From Lysobacterales bacterium (lineage in GTDB: Bacteria > Pseudomonadota > Gammaproteobacteria > Xanthomonadales > SZUA-36): a stretch of 53,551 bases of DNA. Location: contig JABAAB010000112.1 of the NCBI GenBank assembly GCA_014238945.1, forward strand, positions 1 through 53,551, read 5' to 3'. Both the position numbers and the translations under genes were made by a program. The notes under the pieces are model-generated. The model was not told the DNA's origin, did not search any database, and saw only the letters and a program-made list of their open reading frames with translations. Of this stretch, positions 17,365 to 26,446 are shown in pieces (positions within the stretch are counted from its first letter, which is position 1; every line of letters begins with the position of its first letter).

Positions 17365-17781
17365 TTACTGTTCACCGGGTTTGCCACGCATTTTTTTCAG
17401 GGACCCTCGTTTTTTCTTGGCATCAAGACGTCTTTGTTTGGCTGCCCGCCCGGGTTTGGTGGCAATACGTCTGGGTGGCTTTTTCAGACCTTTTTGTACC
17501 CAGTCGGACAAGCGGGACAGGGCTTCATTGCGGTTTTTTTCCTGTGTACGGTGATTCTGGGCCTTGATGACCAGCACCCCGTCGGTGGTGATACGCTTGT
17601 CACGCAATGACAGCAGGCCTTGTTTCACCGCTTCGGGCAAGGAAGATGCGGTAATGTCAAAACGCAGGTGGATCGCGGAAGATACCTTGTTGACGTTTTG
17701 TCCGCCGGCACCCTGAGCGCGAATAGCAGAGAGTTCAATCTCTTCCATGGGAATGCTGATTTGTGCGGAGATCCTGAGCAT
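17365..17781 (-). CDS. arfB: Alternative ribosome-rescue factor ArfB (peptidyl-tRNA hydrolase)
   Basis: This 138-residue protein carries the catalytic GGQ tripeptide (Gly26-Gly27-Gln28, in RAQGAGGQNVNK) and the release-factor-like domain that follows. A long basic, Lys/Arg-rich C-terminal tail (KKPPRR to KKMRGKPG) is the part that enters the empty mRNA channel in ArfB/YaeJ. Its role is to free ribosomes stalled at the 3' end of broken mRNAs by hydrolysing peptidyl-tRNA. It is a single gene, convergent with the catabolic operon. Confidence 0.93.
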   Translation of the reverse strand: MLRISAQISIPMEEIELSAIRAQGAGGQNVNKVSSAIHLRFDITASSLPEAVKQGLLSLRDKRITTDGVLVIKAQNHRTQEKNRNEALSRLSDWVQKGLKKPPRRIATKPGRAAKQRRLDAKKKRGSLKKMRGKPGEQ

Positions 17782-18002
17782 GCTGAATCATGTTATGCCA
17801 TTGGCCGGTGTGATGACCAGAGCCCGTCTGGTATCGATGTGTGGTCCTGGAGATCAGGCCGCCGACCAGAAAACCTGACCAATGCAAGATAAGTAATATA
17901 TTGGTGTCATCAAATCGGCTCTCAATCAATGTCCTTGCGTGTTGTGTATAATTCCACCATCCAGTTCAATAGCATGAATAGCGGTGCGGAAGAAAATCGA
18001 AA

Positions 18003-19238
18003 GTGATCAACAGCGACAATATCGAACAACTTGATCGTCAGGACCCACTGGCTACGTACCGGAATGATTTCCATTTGCCCTCGGGTCTGGTTTACCTGAA
18101 CGGCAACTCTCTGGGCGCGATGCCGCTCAAGGCGGTGGTCCGGGCCAGACAGGTGGTGGAGAAGGAGTGGGCAGAGGGACTTATTGGCAGTATGAATACC
18201 GCCGGGTGGTTCGATCTGCCCGTATCGCTCGGGAACAAGATCGCAAACCTGGTCGGAGCAGACCCGGGCGAAGTAGTATTGACCGACTCAACCGGTATCG
18301 ATCTGTACAAGGTATTGTCGGCCGCATTGCAACTCAAGCCACAGCGCCGGGTTGTGGTCATGGAGGGCAGCAATTTTCCTACCAATAACTACATGGTTGA
18401 AGGGCTGCTGGAGCAACTTGGTGACGGCTACGGGATCAGGTACGCGGAGGCCGGTGAACTTGTCCAGGCGATCGATGATGATGTCGCGGCAGTCTGTCTT
18501 ACACATGTTCACTACAAGACGGGTGGGATTCTTGATATGGCCCGTATCACTGCGCTTGCACATGCTGCTGGTGCTGCGGCGGTCTGGGACCTGTGCCACA
18601 GCGTGGGAACCATGCCCGTGGAACTCAATACCTGTGGCGTTGATTTTGCGGTCGGATGTACCTACAAGTACCTCAATGGTGGCCCGGGTAGTCCGGCCAT
18701 GCTGTTTGCAGCAAAACGGCATCATGGCCGTTGCCGCCAACCCCTGACAGGCTGGTTTGGCCATGCGGCCCCGTTTGATTTTGACCCGCATTACCACCCG
18801 GCCCCGGATATCAGGCAGATGCTCAGTGGCACCCAGCCCATTGTAAGTCTGTCCATCGCGGAGATCGGAATTGATCTCATGCTGAGCGCGAATCTGGGCT
18901 ACATCCGTGACAAGGCCATGAAATTGACCAGCCTGTTCATTGAGGGGGTCGAAGCACTTGGTCGCGGCAATGAACTGGTGCTTGTGAGCCCCCGCATTGC
19001 GGAGCATCGGGGTAGCCAGGTCTCCTTTCAACACGACAACGGATACGCCATCGTGCGTGCTCTGCATGACCGGGGCGTCATCTGCGATTATCGGGAGCCG
19101 GGGATCATGCGCTTCGGGTTTGCACCCTTGTACAACAGTTATGCAGATATCCTGCACGCTGCGGAGATACTCGGAGAAATATTGAAGAGTGGCTGCTGGG
19201 CGGATACGTGTTACCAGTATCGCGAAACGGTCACATGA
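18003..19238 (+). CDS. kynU: Kynureninase
   Basis: This 411-residue PLP enzyme is kynureninase by length and signatures: YLNGNSLGAMP near residue 31, VWDLCHSVG (Asp196, His199) contacting the cofactor, and the Schiff-base Lys222 in GCTYKYLNGGPGSP. It cleaves L-kynurenine to anthranilate and alanine in tryptophan degradation. No tryptophan dioxygenase or formamidase gene is adjacent, so the rest of the pathway must lie elsewhere. The start is GTG at 18003 with a GGAAG ribosome site. A perfect TATAAT (17947-17952) lies upstream, but with no good -35 box. A 51-bp gap leads to the next gene on the same strand. Confidence 0.93.
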   Translation: MINSDNIEQLDRQDPLATYRNDFHLPSGLVYLNGNSLGAMPLKAVVRARQVVEKEWAEGLIGSMNTAGWFDLPVSLGNKIANLVGADPGEVVLTDSTGIDLYKVLSAALQLKPQRRVVVMEGSNFPTNNYMVEGLLEQLGDGYGIRYAEAGELVQAIDDDVAAVCLTHVHYKTGGILDMARITALAHAAGAAAVWDLCHSVGTMPVELNTCGVDFAVGCTYKYLNGGPGSPAMLFAAKRHHGRCRQPLTGWFGHAAPFDFDPHYHPAPDIRQMLSGTQPIVSLSIAEIGIDLMLSANLGYIRDKAMKLTSLFIEGVEALGRGNELVLVSPRIAEHRGSQVSFQHDNGYAIVRALHDRGVICDYREPGIMRFGFAPLYNSYADILHAAEILGEILKSGCWADTCYQYRETVT

Positions 19239-19289
19239 ACCCTACGAGCTGTTTTTTGCCAGTAATTCAAACCTGCGGGTATATGAATT

Positions 19290-20315
19290 ATGAGTGTTGA
19301 ATCAGGCAAAAACCAAAAGGGCCGGGTAAAGAAAGTGAAAACCCGTTTTACAGCTGACCCGGGGCAAACTGCATTGTTGCCATCGATTTCCGGCAATTCC
19401 ATCAACGGGCAGGGAGAAACGGATTTTCGCCGTCCTGCCAGGGTTTACTGGCACAATCCTGATGCCATACCACACGGTGACGTACAGCAATGGATGGTGG
19501 ACCGGTTTAACCGGGTGGAAGATTTCAGGGAAGTCTATGCCTCTGGGGATCGCGGGCCCAAACAACCCGACCCGGTCGTTCAGACCCGTGTCCGGGACAC
19601 AGCTCAAAATTGGTCGGCACGGGTCAAAGCCCTTGCCCTGGAACAGGGTGCCAATTTGGCCGGGATTGCAGAACTGGACCCGGACTGGCAATTCGATGAT
19701 TGCACTGATGATGTACAACCATGGATCATCGTATTGGGTGTGGCGATGGATCATGAGCGGCTTGCGCAGGCACCGTCATCGGATGAGGACACCGTGTCGG
19801 CACTTGAGGTCGCGGACAAATACAACCGTGGCGCCCGGGCTGCTGCCCTGACCGCCAACTGGATACGTGGGCAGGGTTATTATGCACAATCGCATGCGGG
19901 TCCGTGGGCTGGTCCCATCACCCTGACTCCCGCTGCAATGGCCTGTGGTCTGGGCGAACTGGGCAAACACGGCAACCTGATCAACCGGCAATATGGCTCA
20001 TCGTTCCGCTTGTCGGCGGTGGTGACGGATATGCCATTGGTTGCCGATGTTCCAGATGATTTCGGGGCTGATGATTTCTGTACACGTTGCCAGGTTTGTA
20101 TCAATGCCTGCCCGGTGACAGCGATCACCGATGACAAGCAGATGGTGCGTGGTGTTGAGAAATGGTATGTTGATTTTGACCGTTGTATCCAGTATTTCAA
20201 CGAAACCCATGGTTGTGGTATCTGTATCGCAGTGTGTCCATGGAGCCGGCCGGGTACGGCGCCCAAATTGGCAGAAAAAATGTTGCGAAGGCGACGAAGG
20301 CAACAATTGAAATGA
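19290..20315 (+). CDS. RdhA/QueG-like protein with two 4Fe-4S clusters
   Basis: This 341-residue protein has a nitroreductase-like, B12-binding core typical of reductive dehalogenases and epoxyqueuosine reductase; the segment GELGKHGNLINRQYGSSFR followed by AVVTDMPL is the RdhA-style GELGRxG block. It ends in two cluster motifs: Cys264, 267, 270 and 274 followed by Pro, and Cys299 plus Cys309, 312 and 316 followed by Pro. There is no Tat signal, so it is cytoplasmic, and it is shorter than respiratory RdhA (about 450-500) and catabolic RdhA (about 700). It does not look like QueG, lacking its C-terminal HEAT domain. A cobamide-dependent reductase of unknown substrate is the best call. Confidence 0.7.
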   Translation: MSVESGKNQKGRVKKVKTRFTADPGQTALLPSISGNSINGQGETDFRRPARVYWHNPDAIPHGDVQQWMVDRFNRVEDFREVYASGDRGPKQPDPVVQTRVRDTAQNWSARVKALALEQGANLAGIAELDPDWQFDDCTDDVQPWIIVLGVAMDHERLAQAPSSDEDTVSALEVADKYNRGARAAALTANWIRGQGYYAQSHAGPWAGPITLTPAAMACGLGELGKHGNLINRQYGSSFRLSAVVTDMPLVADVPDDFGADDFCTRCQVCINACPVTAITDDKQMVRGVEKWYVDFDRCIQYFNETHGCGICIAVCPWSRPGTAPKLAEKMLRRRRRQQLK

Positions 20316-20370
20316 TGGTTGAACCGGATGTCGGTCCCACAGCACCTTGATGGAACATTAGAGGAATCAA

Positions 20371-20903
20371 ATGAAACATTTGACCACCAAAGAGCTTGAA
20401 TCGGGGCTTGACCAAATTTTGGGTTCACCCAAGGACGAAGGTGTGCTTGAACTCATAAGTAAGACGTCCCGAGGTAGACCAGCGCGAATCGCTGGACGTG
20501 GGCACGCTTGATGTGGACCAGGGTCTGCTGGGTGATAACTGGAGCAGACGTGATAATGCAGATCCCGAGATGCAGATCAACATCATGAATTCGCGGGTGA
20601 CCTCACTGGACTCTCAACAGCGTGACCGTTGGGCACTGGCTGGTGACCAGTTATACGCAGACCTGGATTTGAGCAATGAAAATCTGCCAGTCGGAACACG
20701 TCTGTCCCTTGGTTCCGCCATCCTCGAAGTCACTTCGCCACCACACACGGGTTTGTAAGAAGTTTGCAGCCAGATTTGGGGTAGATGCCATGGTCTTCGT
20801 TAATTCGGGACGAGGAAAGAAATTGAATTTTCGGGGGATCAACGCAAAGGTAGTGCAGTCCGGGACCATAAAAATCAGGGACATGATAAAGAAACCGGGG
20901 TAA
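20371..20903 (+). pseudogene. MOSC-domain protein, broken by two frameshifts
   Basis: Three reading frames join into one MOSC-type protein of about 175 residues. Frame 1 starts at ATG 20371 after a GAGGA site (MKHLTTKELESGL to VLELIS). Frame 2 continues from about 20462 with VDQRESLDVGTLDVDQGLLGD and ENLPVGTRLSLGSAIL. Frame 3 continues from about 20755 with CKKFAARFGVDAMVF to the stop at 20901-20903. Both shifts are explained by one extra base each, at about 20460 and in GGTTTG near 20752. The PPHTGC-KKFAARFG block holds the conserved MOSC cysteine, but in the present frame it is lost. Either this is a recent pseudogene or both indels are sequencing errors. It overlaps the end of the opposing kinase remnant. 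Confidence 0.75.
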
Positions 20904-22921
20904 CCCCCCGGGTAAGAACCAGGTCTGGTTCAGAGCGAAAGCTGTCCTTCTCCAGCCATTTCTCCATTGTGTTCCGAAGCTCCAGCAGCGAAAGTGGTTT
21001 GGACAGGAAGTCGTTCATCCCGGCCTCGAAACAACGTTTCCGATCCTCATCAAATACGTGTGTGGTCAATGCAATGATGGGCAGGTCAGACTCGGTGTAG
21101 CCACGTTTACGAATCAGGCGGGTTGCCTCGATACCATCCAATTCGGGCATTTGGCAGTCCATCAGAACCAGGGAATATTGGTTTTTCTTGAGTGCTTTTA
21201 GTACTTCACGACCATTCCACGCCACATCGACAGTCAATCCCAGTTCCTCAAGCTGGCGGACAGCCACAATCTGGTTGATTTCGTTGTCCTCCGCCAGTAA
21301 TACCCGCACATCGTGTCGGCGCACCGGTCCTTCCTCCGGCGGGGATTCCAGTTCTTTCTCGTCAATTGAACCTTCGATGTATGGTATTTCGAACCAGAAG
21401 ATGGACCCAAGACCCATTTCACTGACCACTCCAATCGATCCCGCCTGCGCTTCCACGGCCTGTTTGGAGATCGGTAAACCCAGGCCGCTTCCCCCGAATT
21501 TTCGGGTCTTGCTTTCATCTGCCTGTGAAAATGGCAGGAACAGGCTTTCAATAATCTTCGGCTCTATTCCAATGCCGGTGTCCTCGATCTCGCATCGTAT
21601 CCTGGTATTGAGTTCCTTGTTGCCTGAAATGGAAAACCTGATCTTGACCCCCCCGGTATGGGTGAACTTGATGGCGTTGGAAATCAGGTTTACCAGGACC
21701 TGGCGCAATCTTGAAGGGTCACCCTCGAGTAAGGCTGGTAATCCATCATCCAAATTAAGATCCAGTTGCAGGTTTTTATCCGCCGCAGTGACACGAAACA
21801 GGTCGGTGACTTCGCCTGCAACTTGCTGCAGGTTGAATGACTCTTTCACTATGCTGAGGTCACCGGCCTCAATCCGGGAGTATTCAATAATGTCATCGAT
21901 TACCGCCAGCAATCCCTGAGCCGATGACTTGATCAGCTTCACATGATCCCGCTCTCTGTCTTCAATGTCATTCCTGAGCATGATCTCGGAAAGACCCAGA
22001 ATACCGTTCATCGGTGTGCGGATTTCATGACTTACGCTGGCAAGAAATTGAGCTGGTCAGGGAACGTCGTTCAAGCTGTGCGTGGGACTTTTCCGGGGCC
22101 GTTTACGTCAAGGACCCTGGCAGTCTGAAATTGCGCAGCCTGGCTGCCGTAACAATTATCAGGAAGGGAATGCTCCAGGGTAGGTAACTCGCGGCAATGT
22201 TGATGACCACGTAAATACCCGCATAGTCCAGCGCCTCTACCCCGTCCAACATCATGGCGGCAAAATGATTGACTGCAAGTGCCCCATATAAAATTTTCCA
22301 GCGCATGGACCCGGTAGTCGTCATCAGACGCAGCAGCAGCAACGTCAGGATAAAATCCACACACGTGAACAGCAACAGAGATGGCACCCAGATGTCATAA
22401 ATTTCCGGTGCCACACGACTGGGCACCAGGATGGAATAGGAGAACAGAAATGCGGAGAGCAGTATCGCCCCTGCAGCCAGTAACCATCGGTCCGACGGCT
22501 CCAGGTTTCCATGACCCCGGACATGTGGTACCAGGCTTACTGCAAACAACCAGGCAATGTAATAACCCATGTACACGAAATCTGTAAACAGGTCGGAAGG
22601 TGTCGTCCAGACATCCAGCAGCCAGGTCAGATTGATCAGGCTGACCAACCACCAAAGACAGAAAGCAAAAGAGATCAGGCGCCAGAAAAGAGTCTCGTTT
22701 TTGGTAAACCCGTCCTTTTTACCTGCTCAGAGTACGACAGCAAGAAAGGGCAGAAAGACCACGGTGGACAGGTACCAGGAGTAGTTCTCCAAGTCCTCCA
22801 CAAAATGGCCTGGAAAGAAAAAAGGCACATGCAGAACGACCAGCAACGCCAAAAATATTCTGTAAACAGGATCTTTCAGCAGTTGCCGCAATATCACAGC
22901 GCTTTGGTTTTCGGGATTCAT
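20875..22921 (-). pseudogene. Hybrid sensor histidine kinase with receiver domain, broken
   Basis: About 680 codons of one former gene. The N-terminus (MNPENQSAVILRQLL, from 22921) and several hydrophobic segments form a membrane sensor domain. An in-frame TGA (22727-22729) interrupts it, and an in-frame TAA (22103-22105) follows. Between about 22050 and 22065 the frame shifts, and the H-box then reads FLASVSHEIRTPMNGI. The HATPase motifs (ISNAIKF, DTGIGI, GGSGLGL) and a receiver domain with LVLMDCQMPELDG follow in one open frame to 20875. The kinase-receiver half could still be translated from ATG 22011, but without the phosphorylated histidine, so it should be dead as a kinase. Confidence 0.85.
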
Positions 22922-23035
22922 TGAACCTGATCTTATACCAAATTAATTTCCAGTCGCCGATGCTCCTGATGGTACACCTGTTGATGTTAGCATAACGCAC
23001 AAGGACGCAGTTTCCACCATTTTTAAGGGGCAGGA

Positions 23036-23854
23036 TCAGTTGCCCTCAAACACTGGTTTTTGCTTATTCACAAAAGCATCATAGGCCCGTTTGAAATCTT
23101 CTGTCTGCATACAGATCGCCTGGGCTTCGGCTTCGATCTCCAGGGCTTGTTCAATACTGACATCCCATTCCTGGTGCAGACACTTTTTAGTAACAGCGTG
23201 GGCAAAAGTCGGACCCAATGCCAGTCGCCTGGCCGTATCGATGGCTTTTTCCAGGGTGGCACCCACGGGTGCAAGCGCATTGAAAAATCCCCATGCCCGG
23301 CCTTCTTCTGCACTCATGGATCGACCGGTATAAAGAAGCTCCGAGGCCCTGCCCTGGCCGATGATTCGTGGCAATATCGCACAGGCACCCATATCACAAC
23401 CTGCCAGTCCCACCCGGGTGAACAGGAATGCCGTTTTGCAGTCTCTCGAACCATAACGAAGGTCACTGGCCATGGCGATGATGGCCCCCGCACCGACACA
23501 TATTCCCTCTACAGCAGCAATGATCGGTTGTGGACAGTTCCGCATTTCCTTGACCAGGTCCCCGGTCATCCGGGTGAAGGCAAGCAGGCCCCGCATGTCC
23601 ATTTTTGTAAGTGGCCCAATGATCTCGTGCACATCGCCACCGGAACAGAAATTTCCACCCGCGCCGGTGATCACGATGACCTTGACATCACTGGCAAACT
23701 GCAGCTTGTGAAAGGTGTCCCGAAGCTCGGCATAACTTTCAAAGGTCAAAGGATTCTTACGCTCTGGCCGGTTCAGTGTGATCGTTGCCACACGTTCCTC
23801 GACTGTCCAGTTAAAATGCTCCGGTTGAAATTCTGCGCCCTTCAGTTCGTACAT
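23036..23854 (-). CDS. Crotonase family enzyme (enoyl-CoA hydratase/isomerase-like)
   Basis: This 272-residue protein has the crotonase oxyanion-hole segments GGNFCSGGD (about 67-75) and EGICVGAGA (about 116-124). Both hydratase glutamates are missing: the GGGCE position is Ile125 and the PEI position is Arg147 (FTRVGLAG). An aspartate in GCDMGA (Asp154) sits about where dienoyl-CoA isomerase has its catalytic Asp (GLAADVG). It is therefore more likely an isomerase or another crotonase chemistry than a hydratase. The start at ATG 23854 has AGGAG upstream; an earlier TTG is rejected. The gene stands alone, 6 kb from the catabolic operon. Confidence 0.82.
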   Translation of the reverse strand: MYELKGAEFQPEHFNWTVEERVATITLNRPERKNPLTFESYAELRDTFHKLQFASDVKVIVITGAGGNFCSGGDVHEIIGPLTKMDMRGLLAFTRMTGDLVKEMRNCPQPIIAAVEGICVGAGAIIAMASDLRYGSRDCKTAFLFTRVGLAGCDMGACAILPRIIGQGRASELLYTGRSMSAEEGRAWGFFNALAPVGATLEKAIDTARRLALGPTFAHAVTKKCLHQEWDVSIEQALEIEAEAQAICMQTEDFKRAYDAFVNKQKPVFEGN

Positions 23855-24063
23855 GTCTTGTCGCTCCTGCAATTGTTAAAAATTGTACCGCATTGTCGGG
23901 TTGGTCCGGTGATAACCGGGTAATATCGAAGATAAGCAGATTTTGGCATGGGGTTCGGATTGTCGGTCATCCTGGCTCTGTGTGTATGGCCGTTATTGCG
24001 GGTACGGGGCTTTGTCGATATGATTGCCACCGAAAAAAACACGGTCGGAATCAGGATGAGGTA

Positions 24064-25236
24064 ATGGGGGTTGATAAAAAAATAAAGTTAATCGCGATGT
24101 ATTTTCCCCAACTGCACGCAATTCCTGAAAACGACGGGTGGTGGGGTGCAGGATTCACCGATTGGGTTAATGTCAGAAAAGCCCGGCCCCAGTTTGAGGG
24201 GCACAATCAGCCCAGGATTCCGTTGGATAACCATTATTATGACCAGTCGCAGATGGAAACCCTGCGCTGGCAGGTTGACCTGGCGAAAAGCCATGGAGTA
24301 TACGGTTTCTGTCACTATCACTATTGGTTTGATGGTAAGCAATTACTGGAAACCCCCACCAATTTAATGCTGCAGAACAAGGAACTCGACCTTCCGTTCT
24401 GCTTGTCCTGGGCCAATGAAACCTGGTCGAGACGGTGGGACGCAAGTGACTACCATGTCCTGATCAAGCAGACCCATCCTGCGGAGAAATCCCGTTGGAA
24501 ATTACATTTCGACTATCTGCTCAAGGCATGGTCGGATGACCGCGCGATCAAGGTGGATGGCAAACCCGTATTTGTTATTTACCGGCCCCAGCATATTTCA
24601 CACATCGACGATATGCTCGATTACTGGCGGGAACTGGCAGTTGGAGCGGGTTTGAATGGATTGTATTTTTTGGTGCAAAAAAACTGGGAATTTCCCCGCC
24701 GGGATTACCTGAAAGGATTTGATGCCATTTTTCAGTTTCAGCCTTTTGAGGCAATGTATTCACCTTTCTTTGAGAACAGTCCAATCAAACACCGCCAACT
24801 GGCCAAATTGTTTCACCTGTTGCCGGAATCTGTTCAGAGTCTGGGCAGGGCTGTTTATGCAAAACTGAACCAGAGACTGGAACACTGGGACTATGATGAG
24901 GTCTGGAATCAGATGATCCAGATTCACAATGACCCGGAGCTGACCACTTATCCCGGGGTCTTTGTCGATTGGGATAATACCGCGCGTTATGGAAACAGGG
25001 CACGGGTATTCAAAGACGCAAGTCCCGAGCGATTTGAACCCTGGTTTGCCCGGCTGGTCGACAGCATGGAAAAGAGAAACCTGCCTGAGAATTTTATGTT
25101 CCTCAATGCATGGAATGAATGGGCAGAAGGTGCATACCTTGAGCCGGATGAAAAAAACGGCTACGGCTATTTACAAGCCATTGAGCGTCAATTGGTGCAG
25201 AAACAAACAGGAACTGAACCGATCATCGAACGGTAA
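24064..25236 (+). CDS. WbsX-like glycosyltransferase / GH99-like protein
   Basis: This 390-residue protein matches the WbsX family found in O-antigen and exopolysaccharide loci. Typical blocks are AMYFPQLHAIPENDGWWG near the start, GVYGFCHYHYWFDGKQLLE (about 80), LSWANETWSRRW (about 116) and a C-terminal FLNAWNEWAEGAYLEPD. These belong to a TIM-barrel related to GH99 glycosidases. Activity is not established for most members. There is no signal peptide. ATG 24064 is used, with AGGA 7 nt ahead; the open frame extends upstream to 23893 but that part has no family similarity. No other polysaccharide gene is nearby, which is unusual for this family. Confidence 0.78.
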   Translation: MGVDKKIKLIAMYFPQLHAIPENDGWWGAGFTDWVNVRKARPQFEGHNQPRIPLDNHYYDQSQMETLRWQVDLAKSHGVYGFCHYHYWFDGKQLLETPTNLMLQNKELDLPFCLSWANETWSRRWDASDYHVLIKQTHPAEKSRWKLHFDYLLKAWSDDRAIKVDGKPVFVIYRPQHISHIDDMLDYWRELAVGAGLNGLYFLVQKNWEFPRRDYLKGFDAIFQFQPFEAMYSPFFENSPIKHRQLAKLFHLLPESVQSLGRAVYAKLNQRLEHWDYDEVWNQMIQIHNDPELTTYPGVFVDWDNTARYGNRARVFKDASPERFEPWFARLVDSMEKRNLPENFMFLNAWNEWAEGAYLEPDEKNGYGYLQAIERQLVQKQTGTEPIIER

Positions 25237-25258
25237 CTGTGCTGATCCGTCCGCTATC

Positions 25259-26349
25259 TCATGGTATGTCCGTGGCAATCGACAGCAATACGGGTACCAG
25301 GTCAAAATGATCTGCACCCGATCCCTGGTTCATTAAAACTGCGACGGTAATCGCGCTGGCCGGGTCGTGTACGAACAGGCTGCTGCCAAACCAGGAGCCA
25401 CCACTGTGTCCGAACTGGTCACGACCGAGGAAATGATATCCCCGGATACCCAGCCCCGCACCGGATTCTCCGGGGATATTACCGGCCGCCGGTACCAGGG
25501 TGCGCATTTCCGCCTGTAGTTGGCCAGACCGGAGGTGTGGTTCAGTAATTGCCGGATGGTGATCGATGCCGGTACGTTGGTGATTGGTGGCAACCACTGA
25601 CCGATGGTGTCCGAGAGCGACAATCGTTGTTGATCGACCCCCCGCAATATTAATGCACTGGTCATGGTCTTGGTGATGCTGGCAATGAGGACCAGGTCAT
25701 CGCTTTGTAACGGATCGTTGGCCTGTGTGACACCGGCGTTGCCGGTCCATAATCTTCCGTTGGCAAACACCACCGCCGCGCTTACGCCGTGGTGCCGGAT
25801 CAGCGAAGCCCACTGGTCCAGGGCGGTTTGCAGTTCCCCATTGATTTTTTCATCGGCTGCCAGCTTTGCACAATCTTCCACATTGTCACCAGCGATGCGG
25901 TGCAGTGGGAAGTTACCGGACGGTCCATCCGCATCAAGACTGTAGTCCATGGTGGCCACCGCGCAGTCAGAAAAATCCAGCACGATCTGCCCGACAGGCT
26001 GGTTGGTCACCGGTGCAGGGTCATCGAACCGGCCATCGGTGGTCAGGTAAACGGTGAGATCTGCATGGCTTCCATCGTAAGGTCCCAGCGCGGTCACCCA
26101 GCGGTGGTCACCATCACCGATGATGGCAGAAGCCGGTGGAGATGCCGGTACCACGTCCCAGGTCAGCCAGGTGAGCGTCACCAGCCTGCTTTGGGGCAAT
26201 ACCTCGAGAAAAACACCCTGGCCTGGGCTGGACGGATTGAACCAGGCACCACTGAGACCGGCGTTGATGGCAAAATTGTCCGCCTGGTCTGCAAAGATGG
26301 TATTTGTCAAAAGCAGGCAGGCCGAAAACAGGGCGGGGATAATTCTCAT
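25259..26349 (-). pseudogene. Secreted beta-lactamase-family serine hydrolase with internal deletion and frameshift
   Basis: The gene begins with a signal peptide (MRIIPALFSACLLLTNTIFAD) and a roughly 140-residue beta-rich domain starting AINAGLSGAWFNPSSPGQG, which recurs in secreted gammaproteobacterial proteins but for which I know no name. The serine hydrolase domain follows with the SxxK motif (ASITKTMTS) and HTSGLANY. At about 25520 the frame changes and the protein resumes with EMRTLVPAAGN, GLGIRGYHFLG and the HSGG motif to a stop at 25259. The roughly 100 residues normally between these points are missing, so the break is a deletion that also changed frame. The intact frame alone would give a chimeric tail ending at 25333. 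Confidence 0.8.
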
Positions 26350-26446
26350 TGACGCAGGTTCACTCAAAAAGACAGCATTCAAAGATAGCGTGTGAACTGC
26401 AGCATTTCAGAACACATCCAGATACCGGGCCGGGTAGATTTGGTGT

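Noticed and set aside
20875-22011. Treating the kinase-receiver ORF as an intact response gene
   Set aside because: It begins after the phosphorylated His (SHEIRTP lies just upstream in the same frame without a start), and an upstream sensor half is still recognisable, so it is part of a broken gene.
23893-24063. N-terminal extension of the WbsX-like protein
   Set aside because: The frame is open but the extra residues are not protein-like for the family, and ATG 24064 has a proper ribosome site.
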